From NCBI RefSeq assembly GCF_002797855.1, contig NZ_PGFB01000007.1, positions 47,382 to 111,381 of the forward strand: 64,000 nucleotides of DNA, read 5' to 3'. Under the pieces are notes generated by a model. It was given only the letters and a program-made list of their open reading frames with translations, was not told where the DNA came from and did no database searches. Of the stretch, positions 1 to 8,424 are shown piece by piece. This stretch comes from Compostimonas suwonensis (GTDB taxonomy: Bacteria; Actinomycetota; Actinomycetes; Actinomycetales; Microbacteriaceae). Made by a program: the position numbers and the translations under genes. Each line of letters starts with the position of its first letter. Position 1 is the stretch's first letter.

Positions 1-843
1 CTGGAGTGCGTGGGAGAGGTGGGTGCCTCCGCTTCCGAACGCCATGCCGGCGAGCAGGCTGCCGTAAGCGCACTGCTCACGCGCCTCGACGTCGGAGCCG
101 TCGGCGACCGCGCGGGGCAGCCAGCTGCCGAGAGCCCGCACGGCATCGAGTGCGAGCACCGAGCTCAGACGGTTGCGACCCACGAAGATCGGCAGCGTCG
201 ATCCCCACTCCGGCGCGCGCTCGGCGGCTGTGAACGATTCGACGGCGTGCACGAGGGCATCGATCCCGGACGCCGCGGTCACGGTCGGTGGGGCACCCAC
301 CGTGAGCTCCGGGTCGACGATCGCCACCCTCGGAACGAGTGCTGCATCGGACACCCCGACCTTCAGTTCCCGCTCCGGATCGGAGACGACAGCGACGGGG
401 GTGACCTCGGAGCCCGTGCCCGCGGTCGTGGGCACGGCGACGACAGGCAGGATCGGCGACGGCACCGCGTTCTCCCCGTAGTATCGCGACAGCGGGCCGG
501 GGTGCACGAGCAGCAGCGAGACGAGCTTCGCGAGGTCGAGCGCGCTGCCGCCTCCGTAGCCGAGCACGACATCCGGGCCGAACCCGCGAGCGACGGCGAC
601 CGCTGCGTCGATGCCGTCGAGCGGCAGCTCCGGCACGACTCCCGTGTAGACGAAGGCGGTCACGCCCGCGGCGTCCAGACCGCTCAACGTCTCGGCGAAG
701 GGCGCGGTTCCGGCGAGGAACGGGTCGACGACCACGAAGGCACGGCGCCCGAAGCGGGCGACCGCGACCGGGATGCCGGCCCGTGCGCCCCGCCCGAACT
801 GCACGGCCTCGGGCAGTCTCAGAACTCCGGTCGACTCGCTCAT
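1..843 (-). CDS. Iron-containing alcohol dehydrogenase (partial, C-terminus off the left edge)
   Basis: The first 281 residues of a group III (iron-activated) alcohol dehydrogenase or maleylacetate-reductase-like enzyme are visible; the frame is still open at base 1. Seen: the dinucleotide-binding GYGGGSALD near residue 95, the family signature PTTAGTGSE, the metal-ligand stretch GIDALVHAVE (Asp and first His) and the start of the second ligand region, AGMAFGSGGTHLSHAL. Such enzymes interconvert alcohols and aldehydes or reduce maleylacetate with NAD(P)H in the cytoplasm. The ATG overlaps the stop of the upstream Ldh-family gene by four bases (ATGA), so the two are translationally coupled. 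The substrate cannot be told; the context suggests that it handles an intermediate of the catabolic island. Confidence 0.85.
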   Translation of the reverse strand, partial: MSESTGVLRLPEAVQFGRGARAGIPVAVARFGRRAFVVVDPFLAGTAPFAETLSGLDAAGVTAFVYTGVVPELPLDGIDAAVAVARGFGPDVVLGYGGGSALDLAKLVSLLLVHPGPLSRYYGENAVPSPILPVVAVPTTAGTGSEVTPVAVVSDPERELKVGVSDAALVPRVAIVDPELTVGAPPTVTAASGIDALVHAVESFTAAERAPEWGSTLPIFVGRNRLSSVLALDAVRALGSWLPRAVADGSDVEAREQCAYGSLLAGMAFGSGGTHLSHALQ

Positions 844-1898
844 GCGCTTCCTCTCTCCAACATCAGAATTCGCTGCCACAGCTCCGCCGAGATCGGCACG
901 CCCTCGCGCAGATGGCGCTCGCGAACCTGGCGGGCCCGGTCTCCGGGAACGGAGACGGCGGGCACGCCACCGTCCTCGGCCGCCCGGCCGCTTCCCCGCA
1001 CCACGTCGAGATACGCGGCGATCGCAGGCAGGCGGGGCTGCAGACCCAGCGCCTCGACCGAGATCGCGATGAACACATCGCCCTTCGTCGGCGGGTGCAC
1101 GGTGTCGAGGGTTCCCATGACGTCCGTTCCGAGAGAGCTTCCGCTGAGCAATGCCACGAGCGCCTCGAGGGCGATGCCGAGCGCATAGCCCTTTGCGCCT
1201 CCGAACGGCGAGATCGCGCCCGACACCGCGGCTGCGGCATCGGTGGTCTGCCGTCCGTCGGAGTCGACGGCCCAGCCGAGCGGGATCGCCTCGCCCCGGG
1301 CCGCATGGTCGATGATCTTGCCCATCGACACGGCGCCGGTCGACATGTCGAGCACGAGCGGTTCACCGCCGGTCGGCACCCCGATGCCGAGGGGGTTCGT
1401 GCCGACCATGGCTCTGATGCCGCCCCAGGGATGCACGAGTGCCTCACTGATGGTCGAGGCGATGCCGATGCATCCGGCGGCGCCCATACTCTCGACGTAG
1501 GGCGCGAGCATACCGACATGGCCGGAGTTTCGGATCGAGGCGAGAGCGATGCCCTGAGTGCGAGCACGGTCGAGCACCATATCGACGGCCTTCCGGGCGA
1601 CGACCGGACCGAAACCGCGCCGACCGTCGACGGCGAGTGCGCCTGGAGCGGTCCATTCGTGCTCAGCGTCGACGCCACTCACGATGAGGCCCGCTCGAAG
1701 GCGCTCGACGAGCACCGGCAGTCGCCGGACACCGTGAGAGGCGTGTCCGCGCAGATCGCCTTCGACCAGCATCTCCGCCTGCACTGCGGCATCCGTCGCT
1801 ACCGCGCCCGCGGCGATGAGTACGTTCTCGATGACGGCACGCTCCTCCGAGGCGCTCACGCGCACCGTCGGCGATGCGCCGCTTGCGGGCGGGTTCAT
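840..1898 (-). CDS. Ldh family (malate/L-lactate/ureidoglycolate type) NAD(P)-dependent dehydrogenase
   Basis: The 352-residue product matches the LDH2/malate-lactate dehydrogenase fold (PF02615), which is unrelated to classical lactate dehydrogenase. Seen: GHASHGVRRLP near residue 50 (family substrate/NAD region), the central NSGHVGMLAPY with the His typical of the family, VGTNPLGIGVP, and SPFGGAKGYALGIALE near residue 220. Members oxidise or reduce 2-hydroxy acids such as sulfolactate, ureidoglycolate or diketogulonate, in the cytoplasm. Length is normal (about 330-360). It is first in a two-gene operon with the iron alcohol dehydrogenase and diverges from an IclR gene 43 bp away, which is probably its regulator. 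The exact substrate is not predictable. Confidence 0.88.
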   Translation of the reverse strand: MNPPASGASPTVRVSASEERAVIENVLIAAGAVATDAAVQAEMLVEGDLRGHASHGVRRLPVLVERLRAGLIVSGVDAEHEWTAPGALAVDGRRGFGPVVARKAVDMVLDRARTQGIALASIRNSGHVGMLAPYVESMGAAGCIGIASTISEALVHPWGGIRAMVGTNPLGIGVPTGGEPLVLDMSTGAVSMGKIIDHAARGEAIPLGWAVDSDGRQTTDAAAAVSGAISPFGGAKGYALGIALEALVALLSGSSLGTDVMGTLDTVHPPTKGDVFIAISVEALGLQPRLPAIAAYLDVVRGSGRAAEDGGVPAVSVPGDRARQVRERHLREGVPISAELWQRILMLERGSA

Positions 1899-1912
1899 CG
1901 TGCGTCTTCGCT

Positions 1913-1930
1913 CAGCATGCGGTCATGCTG
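1913..1930. promoter_or_regulatory. Candidate IclR operator between the divergent Ldh and IclR genes
   Basis: A perfect inverted repeat with 7-bp arms (CAGCATG, 4-bp spacer, CATGCTG) lies in the 43-bp gap between the Ldh-family gene and the IclR gene. Position and symmetry suit an operator that serves both promoters. That IclR binds it is inference. Confidence 0.45.
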
Positions 1931-1941
1931 CCAGGCCGTCT

Positions 1942-2715
1942 ATGCTCGAGGCCATGCCCCGTCCCATCCCGCAGGACAGTTACTCCTCGCTCCGGCGAGC
2001 CTTCGTGCTGCTCGACTCCTTCACAGCGGATCGCGACGAGCTCAGCATCCGCGAGCTCGCCCGGGTGAGCGGCGTGCCGCGCTCGACGACCCACCGCCTC
2101 GTACAGGAGCTGATGGAGTGGGGCGCGCTCGAACAGGGCCGCTCGGGAATGCGCCTGGGCGTAAAGCTCTTCGAGCTCGGCGCACGAGTGTCAAGTCCCG
2201 CGAGCCTTCGAGACGTGGCTCTGCCCTATGCCCACAATCTCAACGAGGTGACCAAGCTCACCGTGAACCTTGCGGTGCGCGAGGGCAGCGACATCGTCTA
2301 CGTCGAGAAGATCTCCACACGATCGTTGCGCGTTCCGCACTCGCGGCTGGGTGGACGCTTGAGCCTACACGCGACCGGGCTGGGCAAGGCCATCCTGGCA
2401 TTCAGCGATGCGGCGACCGTGGGAGCGGTGCTCGAGGGCGAGCTTCCGGCGCTCACGCCGCGCACGATCAGCGATCCGCAGACCCTGCTCACCGAACTCG
2501 CGACGGTGCGCAGGCTGCGCATCGCCTACGACCTGGAGGAGTCTCAGCTGGGTCTCTTCTGCGTGGCGGCGCCGATCCTGTCGCCACGCGATGAGCCGAT
2601 CGCCGCGATCTCGGTCACCGGAGCGAGAGCGCACTCGCAAGCGGAACTCTTCGCACCGGCCGTGCAGATGACGGCGCTGGCGATCGCGAGAGCGCTGCAC
2701 GGCGGCCGGCACTGA
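1942..2715 (+). CDS. IclR family transcriptional regulator
   Basis: The product is about 257 residues from the ATG at 1942; an in-frame ATG at 1954 is also possible, while the longer frame would run back into the divergent gene. The N-terminal winged helix-turn-helix is seen in LSIRELARVSGVPRSTTHRLVQEL, here as two parts (residues about 34-45 and 46-57). The C-terminal IclR effector domain includes VYVEKISTRSLRV, LHATGLGKAILAF and a late APILSP region. IclR proteins bind small carboxylates or aromatics and control neighbouring catabolic genes. Divergence from the Ldh/alcohol dehydrogenase operon makes that operon the likely target. The effector is unknown. Confidence 0.9.
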   Translation: MLEAMPRPIPQDSYSSLRRAFVLLDSFTADRDELSIRELARVSGVPRSTTHRLVQELMEWGALEQGRSGMRLGVKLFELGARVSSPASLRDVALPYAHNLNEVTKLTVNLAVREGSDIVYVEKISTRSLRVPHSRLGGRLSLHATGLGKAILAFSDAATVGAVLEGELPALTPRTISDPQTLLTELATVRRLRIAYDLEESQLGLFCVAAPILSPRDEPIAAISVTGARAHSQAELFAPAVQMTALAIARALHGGRH

Positions 2716-2796
2716 CTGCGGCCATCAAGTGCGGCTCGGATGCCCGCACACGCCGATATCGGAGGGATTCGGCCCGTGGCCACATCATGAAACTGC

Positions 2797-2808
2797 GTTA
2801 ACGTTATC
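2797..2808. promoter_or_regulatory. LacI operator copy 1 (GTTAACGTTATC)
   Basis: This 12-mer lies 29 bp upstream of the LacI-family start codon. It is the exact reverse complement of the site at 3931-3942 and differs by one base from the perfect palindrome at 3989-4000. Its place suggests autoregulation by the LacI protein. Confidence 0.7.
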
Positions 2809-2837
2809 ATTGACGAACGATCGATAGGGTGGCGAGC

Positions 2838-3869
2838 ATGAACGGGGCAACAGGACGCAGCACGCGCAGGGAGCCCGGGATCGCAGCGGTCGCCGAGGCC
2901 GCCGGCGTGTCATACATGACCGTCTCGCGGGTCATCAACGGTCGCGAGGGAGTGGGAGACGCGACCCGGGAACGCATCCAGAAGATCATCGATGAGATCG
3001 GCTATCGCCCGAACGTCGTGGCGCGAGCCCTCCGTACCGGCCGGACGCATTCGATCGGGGTCGTGTGCTTCGCCACATCGTTCCACGGACCGGCGAGCCT
3101 GCTGTTCTCGGTCGAGCAGGCGGCCAGAGCGGCCGGATTCTCCGTGAACGTCGTGACCCTCAACGTGCTCGACGAGGAGAGCATCCAGCTCGCTCTCGCC
3201 GAACTGCGCGAGCTCGCGATCGAGGCGATCATCGTCATCTCACCGCACCGCTCGACGGGAGCAGCCCTGCGGTCGATGCCCACCGATGTCCCCGTCGTCG
3301 CCATCTGGGGCCCGGAGGAGCTCGGAATGCCCGTGATGGGCATGGACCACGTGGATGCCGCCGCGCGCGCGACCAGGCATCTGCTCGACCTCGGGCACCC
3401 GACAGTGTGGCATGTCTCCGGTCCGGACGGCTGGACGGGAAGCGACCTGCGCGTGAGAGGCTGGCACGCGGCCCTCGCCGAGTCCGGTCGAGAGATCCCG
3501 CCGGTCTTCCAAGGCGACTGGCTCGCGACGAGCGGCTACGAGGCCGGGCAGCACATCCTCTCCCAGCCGGAGGTGAGCGCGGTCTTCCTGTCGAACGACC
3601 AGATGGCGCTCGGGTTCATGGCCGCCGCACGCGAGCGGGGACGGCGGATCCCGGATGATCTCAGCGTGATCGGCTACGACGACGAGCCCGGCTCCGAGTT
3701 CTTCACACCGCCGCTCACGACCGTGCATCAGGACTTCGCGTTCATCGGCCGTCGAGCCTTCGAGTTCACCCAGCACCTCATCGAATCCGGCACCCGGGTA
3801 CCCGCCCAGGTGACAGCCCTGCCCGCCGAACTCGTCGTCCGATCGAGCACGGGGCCTTACGCGCACTGA
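2838..3869 (+). CDS. LacI family transcriptional regulator of the sugar-acid operon
   Basis: A 343-residue LacI/GalR repressor (ATG at 2838; a GTG three codons upstream is possible). Seen: the N-terminal helix-turn-helix (AEAAGVSYMTVSRVINGR, residues about 16-33), the hinge region with RPNVVARALRTGRT, and a periplasmic-binding-protein-like effector domain that ends with DDLSVIGYDDEPGSEFFTPPLTTV, the usual LacI C-terminal signature. It probably represses the enolase-superfamily/ABC transporter operon that starts 169 bp downstream and is relieved by a pathway sugar or sugar acid. Matching palindromes sit upstream of this gene and over the operon promoter. The gene is on the same strand as the operon but likely has its own promoter. 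Confidence 0.93.
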   Translation: MNGATGRSTRREPGIAAVAEAAGVSYMTVSRVINGREGVGDATRERIQKIIDEIGYRPNVVARALRTGRTHSIGVVCFATSFHGPASLLFSVEQAARAAGFSVNVVTLNVLDEESIQLALAELRELAIEAIIVISPHRSTGAALRSMPTDVPVVAIWGPEELGMPVMGMDHVDAAARATRHLLDLGHPTVWHVSGPDGWTGSDLRVRGWHAALAESGREIPPVFQGDWLATSGYEAGQHILSQPEVSAVFLSNDQMALGFMAAARERGRRIPDDLSVIGYDDEPGSEFFTPPLTTVHQDFAFIGRRAFEFTQHLIESGTRVPAQVTALPAELVVRSSTGPYAH

Positions 3870-3930
3870 GCCCAGAGCGCGTGATTCGATTCATCGCCGA
3901 CACGGTGAACCTCAGCATGACCACAGGAAC

Positions 3931-3942
3931 GATAACGTTAAC
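3931..3942. promoter_or_regulatory. LacI operator copy 2 (GATAACGTTAAC)
   Basis: This upstream auxiliary site is centred 58 bp, about 5.5 helical turns, before the operator at 3989-4000. It is the exact reverse complement of the site in front of the LacI gene. Two sites upstream of one promoter are compatible with looping or cooperative repression. Confidence 0.7.
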
Positions 3943-3972
3943 GTAACAACAAAATATCCATGTGCGAAACGG

Positions 3973-4001
3973 TTGACACCGACCGAGAGTTAACGTTAAC
4001 T
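3973..4001 (+). promoter_or_regulatory. Operon promoter with overlapping LacI operator copy 3
   Basis: A consensus TTGACA at 3973-3978 is followed after 17 bp by TTAACT at 3996-4001, a weak -10. The perfect palindrome GTTAACGTTAAC (3989-4000) overlaps the spacer and -10, so repressor binding would block the polymerase. The start codon of the first operon gene lies at 4038. Confidence 0.65.
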
Positions 4002-4037
4002 GGTCCGCGTCACAGTTCCCTCAACGCGGAGGCATTC

Positions 4038-5159
4038 ATGCGAATCACCGACATCGTCACCACCCCGGTCGAGATCAACTATCGGCCCGAATACCAGGCC
4101 GACAAGCGCTTCTATCCGAAGTCGCCCGAGCAGACGAACGTCATCGTGGAGGTCCACACCGACACCGGCCTCGTCGGAATCGGCGAGGCCGCCCACTCGC
4201 CGGGCGTCTACGGCGAGACGGCCTGGCAGACCATCGAGGGCATCGAGTACCTCAAGCCTCACCTGATCGGCCGCGATCCTCTGCAGATCAACCGCCTCAA
4301 CATCGAGATCGACCGATACTCCCCCGTCGGGAACATCGCGGCGAAGGCCGGCCTCGACATAGCCTTCCACGATCTCGCCGGCAAGATCATCGGCGTGCCC
4401 GTCTACCAACTGCTCGGCGGACGCGTGCACGAATCCGTGCGCACGCACATCACCCCCGCGACCTACGAGGACACGACCTCCGACCTGCTCGCGCTCATGG
4501 GTCAGGGCTACCGCGCCTTCAAGCAGAAGATGAGCGGCGACACCGACTACGACATCGCGCTCGTCAACTCGATCCTCGACAACATCCCCGAAGACGTCGT
4601 GCTGAGCATCGACGTCAACCAGGGCTGGAGCGTCAACCAGACACTCGACATCGCCGGTGTGCTCGAGCGCCGGAAGACCTTCCCGCGCAACCTCATCCTC
4701 GAGCAGCCGATCGACGGCTACGACCTCGCCGGAGCGGCCGAGATCCGCCGGGCGACCCGTATCCCGCTGATGCTCGACGACGGCATCCGCACCGTCTCCG
4801 ATCTGCGGAACATCATCGACGCGCGTGCGGCAGACATCGTGAGCCTCAAGATCAGCCGGGTCGGCGGCATCCAGCGCTGCCTACAGATGATCAAGATGGC
4901 CGAGGCCGCCAACATCACCTACATCGTCGACGAGATCAACGAGATGCGCGTCGCGAACACAGCCGTCGCGCACCTCGCGCTCGCATCGAAACGTCCGCTC
5001 TACACCGGCGTCTGCTGCCACCTCCTGCTCGAGCAGGACGTCGTCACGACGGGCGGCGTCTGGATCGAGGACGGTGCGGCCTTCGTCAACGACAAGCCGG
5101 GACTCGGCATCGACGGGCTCGATCTCGACAAGGTGCGCGCGACGCGCAAGGCGGCCTGA
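4038..5159 (+). CDS. Enolase superfamily enzyme, muconate-lactonizing (MLE) subgroup type
   Basis: A 373-residue mandelate racemase/muconate lactonizing enzyme family protein. The ATG at 4038 follows GCGGAGG at good spacing; a longer frame from 3960 would run through the operator. Seen: the KxK acid/base pair in FKQKM (about residues 161/163), metal ligands Asp in DVNQGW (about 192), Glu in LEQPI (about 222) and Asp in LDDGI (about 247), and the opposite catalytic Lys in SLKISRVGG (about 271). The KxK plus second Lys pattern is that of the MLE subgroup: cycloisomerases, dipeptide epimerases, o-succinylbenzoate synthases and some sugar-acid lactone cycloisomerases. A sugar-acid or muconate-like substrate is inferred from the sugar ABC importer in the same operon; it cannot be fixed from sequence. 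Confidence 0.9.
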   Translation: MRITDIVTTPVEINYRPEYQADKRFYPKSPEQTNVIVEVHTDTGLVGIGEAAHSPGVYGETAWQTIEGIEYLKPHLIGRDPLQINRLNIEIDRYSPVGNIAAKAGLDIAFHDLAGKIIGVPVYQLLGGRVHESVRTHITPATYEDTTSDLLALMGQGYRAFKQKMSGDTDYDIALVNSILDNIPEDVVLSIDVNQGWSVNQTLDIAGVLERRKTFPRNLILEQPIDGYDLAGAAEIRRATRIPLMLDDGIRTVSDLRNIIDARAADIVSLKISRVGGIQRCLQMIKMAEAANITYIVDEINEMRVANTAVAHLALASKRPLYTGVCCHLLLEQDVVTTGGVWIEDGAAFVNDKPGLGIDGLDLDKVRATRKAA

Positions 5160-5161
5160 TC

Positions 5162-6112
5162 ATGCCCATTCCCTTCGACCGCACGGTTCGCATCGGGATC
5201 ACCGAGAAGAACCAGCACGCCTATTGGGACATGGTGAACGCCGGATGGCGAGACGCCGCGGAGGCGCTGGGTCTCGAGTTGCGGATCGACGCCCCGCCGA
5301 GTGAAGATGTCGCCGCGCAGATCGGTCTCATGCGGCAGCAGCTCGATGACGGCGTCGACCTCCTTGCCTTCGTCGGCACGCAGGCGACCGGCTTCGGCGA
5401 CATCGTCGCCGAAGCCGGTCGCCGAGGAGTGCCGGTCGTGGCCTTCGATCTCGACGCGCCGCAGAGCGGCCGGCTGACCTTCGTCGGCATGCCCTCGATC
5501 CACCGGGTCGGCCGCGAGGTCGGGGACTTCCTCTCCGATCGCATCCCCGCCGGGTCGACCGTCATCGCGCAGACCGGCTCCAATCACGCCCCCGGAGCAG
5601 GCGCCAAGCTCGCCGGCTTTCTGGAGTCCATGAACGAGCACGGCCACCGGGTGGCCGTGGGCGAGAGCGACGGGGAAGACGTCGCGCTCTCGCTCGAGAT
5701 CGCCCAGCGGCTCCTCAGAGAGAACCCCGAAGCTGTCGGCATGTACGGTGTCTACGGCTACCACCCGATCGTGCAGGCGAGAGCTGCGGAGCTCTCCGGA
5801 CGAACCGACCTCACCATCGTCGGATTCGACATGCTGCCCGAGACGGTGGACCTCGTCGAGAGCGGCGCCGTCGCAAGTTCCGTGTGGATCCAGGAGTACT
5901 ACTTCGGCTACTACACGGCCCTGCTCGCGAACACGATCGCCCGCACCGGAACGCTCGAGTCGCTTCGCGCATTCGGCATGGATCCTGCCAACCTCGCGAA
6001 CAACGCGATCTATCCCCCCGTCGCCTTCTATACGAAAGACAACATCGCCGACTATCGGCGCTTCGCCGAGTCGAAGTCACTCGGAGCACGCACGGCGGCC
6101 ACCGCCGTCTGA
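5162..6112 (+). CDS. Signal-less periplasmic-binding-protein-like sugar-binding protein
   Basis: A 316-residue type I periplasmic-binding fold (like ribose-binding proteins or the LacI effector domain), starting two bases after the stop of the enolase-superfamily gene. The first residues go straight into the first beta strand (VRIGITEKNQHAYWDMVNAG); there is no signal peptide, lipobox or DNA-binding domain, and a longer N-terminus would have to lie inside the upstream gene. Typical fold landmarks are VDLLAFVGTQATG, GVPVVAFDLDAP and TIVGFDMLPETVDLV. It is followed 44 bp later by a normal lipoprotein binding protein for the ABC importer. A cytoplasmic binding protein here could be a ligand sensor or buffer, or a secreted protein that has lost its signal. 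Role unknown. Confidence 0.8.
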   Translation: MPIPFDRTVRIGITEKNQHAYWDMVNAGWRDAAEALGLELRIDAPPSEDVAAQIGLMRQQLDDGVDLLAFVGTQATGFGDIVAEAGRRGVPVVAFDLDAPQSGRLTFVGMPSIHRVGREVGDFLSDRIPAGSTVIAQTGSNHAPGAGAKLAGFLESMNEHGHRVAVGESDGEDVALSLEIAQRLLRENPEAVGMYGVYGYHPIVQARAAELSGRTDLTIVGFDMLPETVDLVESGAVASSVWIQEYYFGYYTALLANTIARTGTLESLRAFGMDPANLANNAIYPPVAFYTKDNIADYRRFAESKSLGARTAATAV

Positions 6113-6156
6113 CGACCGATCCACCACCCCTCGCGTCAACGAAGACAGGAGACACC

Positions 6157-7434
6157 ATGAACAAGACAACCCGCCGAGCTCTGCCGGCTCTCGCCGCCCT
6201 CGCGGTCGGGACCGTCGCCCTCACCGGCTGCGCCTCCGGCGACAGCGGCGACGGCTCGAGCGACAGCAACGAGGACATCACCCTCAACACCCTCTTCCTC
6301 GACACCGATGTCTACACCCCGTGTGTGACGGACTACATCGACAAGTTCACGGAGGAGACCGGCATCAAGGTCAACATCCAATCCGAAGGCTTCTCTGGAT
6401 ACCACGACAAACTGCTCACGACCCTCTCAAGCGGATCCGACACCTACGACCTGACGATGATCGCCTACCAGTGGACGGGCGAGTTCGCGCCGTTCATGGT
6501 TCCGATCACCGACAAGGTCGCGGCGGATGCCGACGCGCTCGGTGGCATCCTGCCCGCCTCGACGGACACCTATGTCTTCAACGGCGAGCAGTACGCGATC
6601 CCGTTCACTGCACAGGCCGAGACGCTCTTCTATCGCACCGACCTGTTCGAGCAGGCCGGCCTCGAGCCGCCCAAGACCTGGGACGACGTGGCCGACATCG
6701 AGAAGTTCTTCACGAACAACCCCGACTATCCCGGGGTCTACGGTATCTCTGTGAAGGCGGCCTCATCGCACGCGCAGACGATGTTCGACAACCGCTATTA
6801 CGGCCTGGGCGGTGAAGCGCTCGGCGAACCCGGCAGCGAGATGGACGTGACCGCCGCAGCGAAGGCCCTGCAGCAACTCAAGGACGACGCGACCGTCTAC
6901 TCGCCTCCGGGGGCGCTCGCAGCGACCTTCGCCGAGGTCTCGGCGCAGCTCGCCGGCGGCACCGTCGCGATGGCGGAGCTCATGCCCACGACCGTGCTCG
7001 GACTGGTCGACACCGAAGGCGACAGCAACAAGGTCTTCGGCAAGATCGGCGCGACGACCGTGCCCGGCGGGCACGGCGAGGCCGGAGGCTGGGGACTCGC
7101 CGTCAACAACACCTCGAAGCACCAGGATGCCGCGTACGAACTCGCCACGTATCTCACCTCCGAAGACGCCGACCTCGGCTGCTACACGGAGTACGGCAAG
7201 CCCGCTGTGCAACAAGCGACGTACGACAACGACGAGGTGAAGTCCGCTTGGCAGACCGAGGGCATCCTCGATGCGCTGTCGAGCTCGATCGGCAAGGCAC
7301 GCGGCGCGACTGCGGCCCAGATCAACGGCATGATGGACGAAACCGTCTCGCGGTTCCTCGCGGGTCAGGCGGGCAGCGCGGACGACGCCGCGCAGGAGAT
7401 GGCCGACAGGTACGAAGAACTCGTCAACCAGTAG
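6157..7434 (+). CDS. ABC sugar importer, substrate-binding lipoprotein
   Basis: A 425-residue family 1 extracellular solute-binding protein. The ATG at 6157 follows AGGAG. Seen: a lipoprotein signal peptide with lipobox LTGC at about residues 21-24, a Ser/Gly/Asp-rich tether, then the cluster B/D binding-protein fold (FYRTDLFEQAGLEPPKTWDD is the classic hinge signature). It captures a sugar or sugar derivative outside the membrane and delivers it to the two permeases encoded next. Same operon as the enolase-superfamily enzyme, so the ligand is probably that enzyme's substrate or a precursor. Confidence 0.93.
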   Translation: MNKTTRRALPALAALAVGTVALTGCASGDSGDGSSDSNEDITLNTLFLDTDVYTPCVTDYIDKFTEETGIKVNIQSEGFSGYHDKLLTTLSSGSDTYDLTMIAYQWTGEFAPFMVPITDKVAADADALGGILPASTDTYVFNGEQYAIPFTAQAETLFYRTDLFEQAGLEPPKTWDDVADIEKFFTNNPDYPGVYGISVKAASSHAQTMFDNRYYGLGGEALGEPGSEMDVTAAAKALQQLKDDATVYSPPGALAATFAEVSAQLAGGTVAMAELMPTTVLGLVDTEGDSNKVFGKIGATTVPGGHGEAGGWGLAVNNTSKHQDAAYELATYLTSEDADLGCYTEYGKPAVQQATYDNDEVKSAWQTEGILDALSSSIGKARGATAAQINGMMDETVSRFLAGQAGSADDAAQEMADRYEELVNQ

Positions 7435-7473
7435 CTCGAAGAGCACACTCGAGTCAGGAATGCGCTGATCGTC

Positions 7474-8424
7474 ATGACAACAACCATCGAGACCCGGAGC
7501 CGCCAGGTACCCCCTGGCGGCTCCGGCCGCACCCTTCCCCCAACTGCGCGAAAGCGACGGCGACTGCGTCCGACCGCCTATTTCTGGATGCTCGCACCGA
7601 GCCTCGCGCTGCTCATCGCCTTCGCCGGCTACCCCATCGTGCGCACCATCACCTACAGCCTCACGAACCTGAACGCTGCGGGCACCGGAGACTTCATCGG
7701 CCTCGAGAACTACGTGCGGCTCTTCGGAGACAAGCTGTTCTGGGACTCGGTCATCGTCACCCTGGTCTTCACCGTCGTGGGAGTGGCCGTCGAGGTCGTG
7801 CTCGCCTGGACGTTCGCACTCCTGCTGCACGGCCCGATCTCGCGGATGGGTCACGTGCTGCGAGTGGTCATCGCGATCCCCATGGCACTCTGCCCCGTTG
7901 TCGTCGGCATCGTCTGGCGCTTCCTGTTCAATCCGCAGTACGGCTGGGTCAACGCGATCCTCGGCACCCCTGAGATGGACTGGACAGGCGACCCGAGCCG
8001 CGCTCTCGGCGTGCTGATCTTCGTCGACATCTGGGCCTGGATGCCCTTCGTGTTCATGATGATCTCAGCCGGCCTGCTCGCCATCCCCGACGACATCAAG
8101 GAGGCCGCCCGGCTCGACGGCGCAGGCTCCGTGCGCGCCTTCTGGAACATCACGCTCCCGCTGATGCTCCCCGTCACCCTCGTCGCGATCCTGCTGCGCA
8201 CCATCGACGCGGTGAAGGCGTTCGACGTGCCTTACACACTCACCTCCGGCGGACCCGGCAATGCCACGACAACCGTCGGCATCTTCCTCTACAAGCGGGG
8301 ATTCGCGGAGTTCCAGCAGGGCTATGCTTCCGCACTCGCCGTGGTCTTCACCGTGGCGCTCGTACTGTTCGCCCTCGTCTACCTCGCCATCATGCGCCGC
8401 GCAGAAAGGAAGGCCGGACAATGA
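7474..8424 (+). CDS. ABC sugar importer permease (MalF type)
   Basis: A 316-residue inner-membrane permease with about six membrane helices after a basic N-terminal tail. The EAA loop that contacts the ATPase is seen as EAARLDGAGSVRAFW in the C-terminal half, followed by LPLMLP. It matches MalF/UgpA-type subunits of carbohydrate ABC importers. Its stop overlaps the start of the next permease gene by four bases. No ATP-binding subunit is encoded in this operon, so it presumably pairs with a shared MsiK-type ATPase elsewhere in the genome. Confidence 0.94.
   Translation: MTTTIETRSRQVPPGGSGRTLPPTARKRRRLRPTAYFWMLAPSLALLIAFAGYPIVRTITYSLTNLNAAGTGDFIGLENYVRLFGDKLFWDSVIVTLVFTVVGVAVEVVLAWTFALLLHGPISRMGHVLRVVIAIPMALCPVVVGIVWRFLFNPQYGWVNAILGTPEMDWTGDPSRALGVLIFVDIWAWMPFVFMMISAGLLAIPDDIKEAARLDGAGSVRAFWNITLPLMLPVTLVAILLRTIDAVKAFDVPYTLTSGGPGNATTTVGIFLYKRGFAEFQQGYASALAVVFTVALVLFALVYLAIMRRAERKAGQ

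Noticed and set aside
783..2594. Long open frame on the plus strand opposite the dehydrogenase genes
   Set aside because: It is antisense to the well-supported Ldh and alcohol dehydrogenase genes and overlaps the IclR gene; Arg/His-rich composition is typical of high-GC shadow frames.
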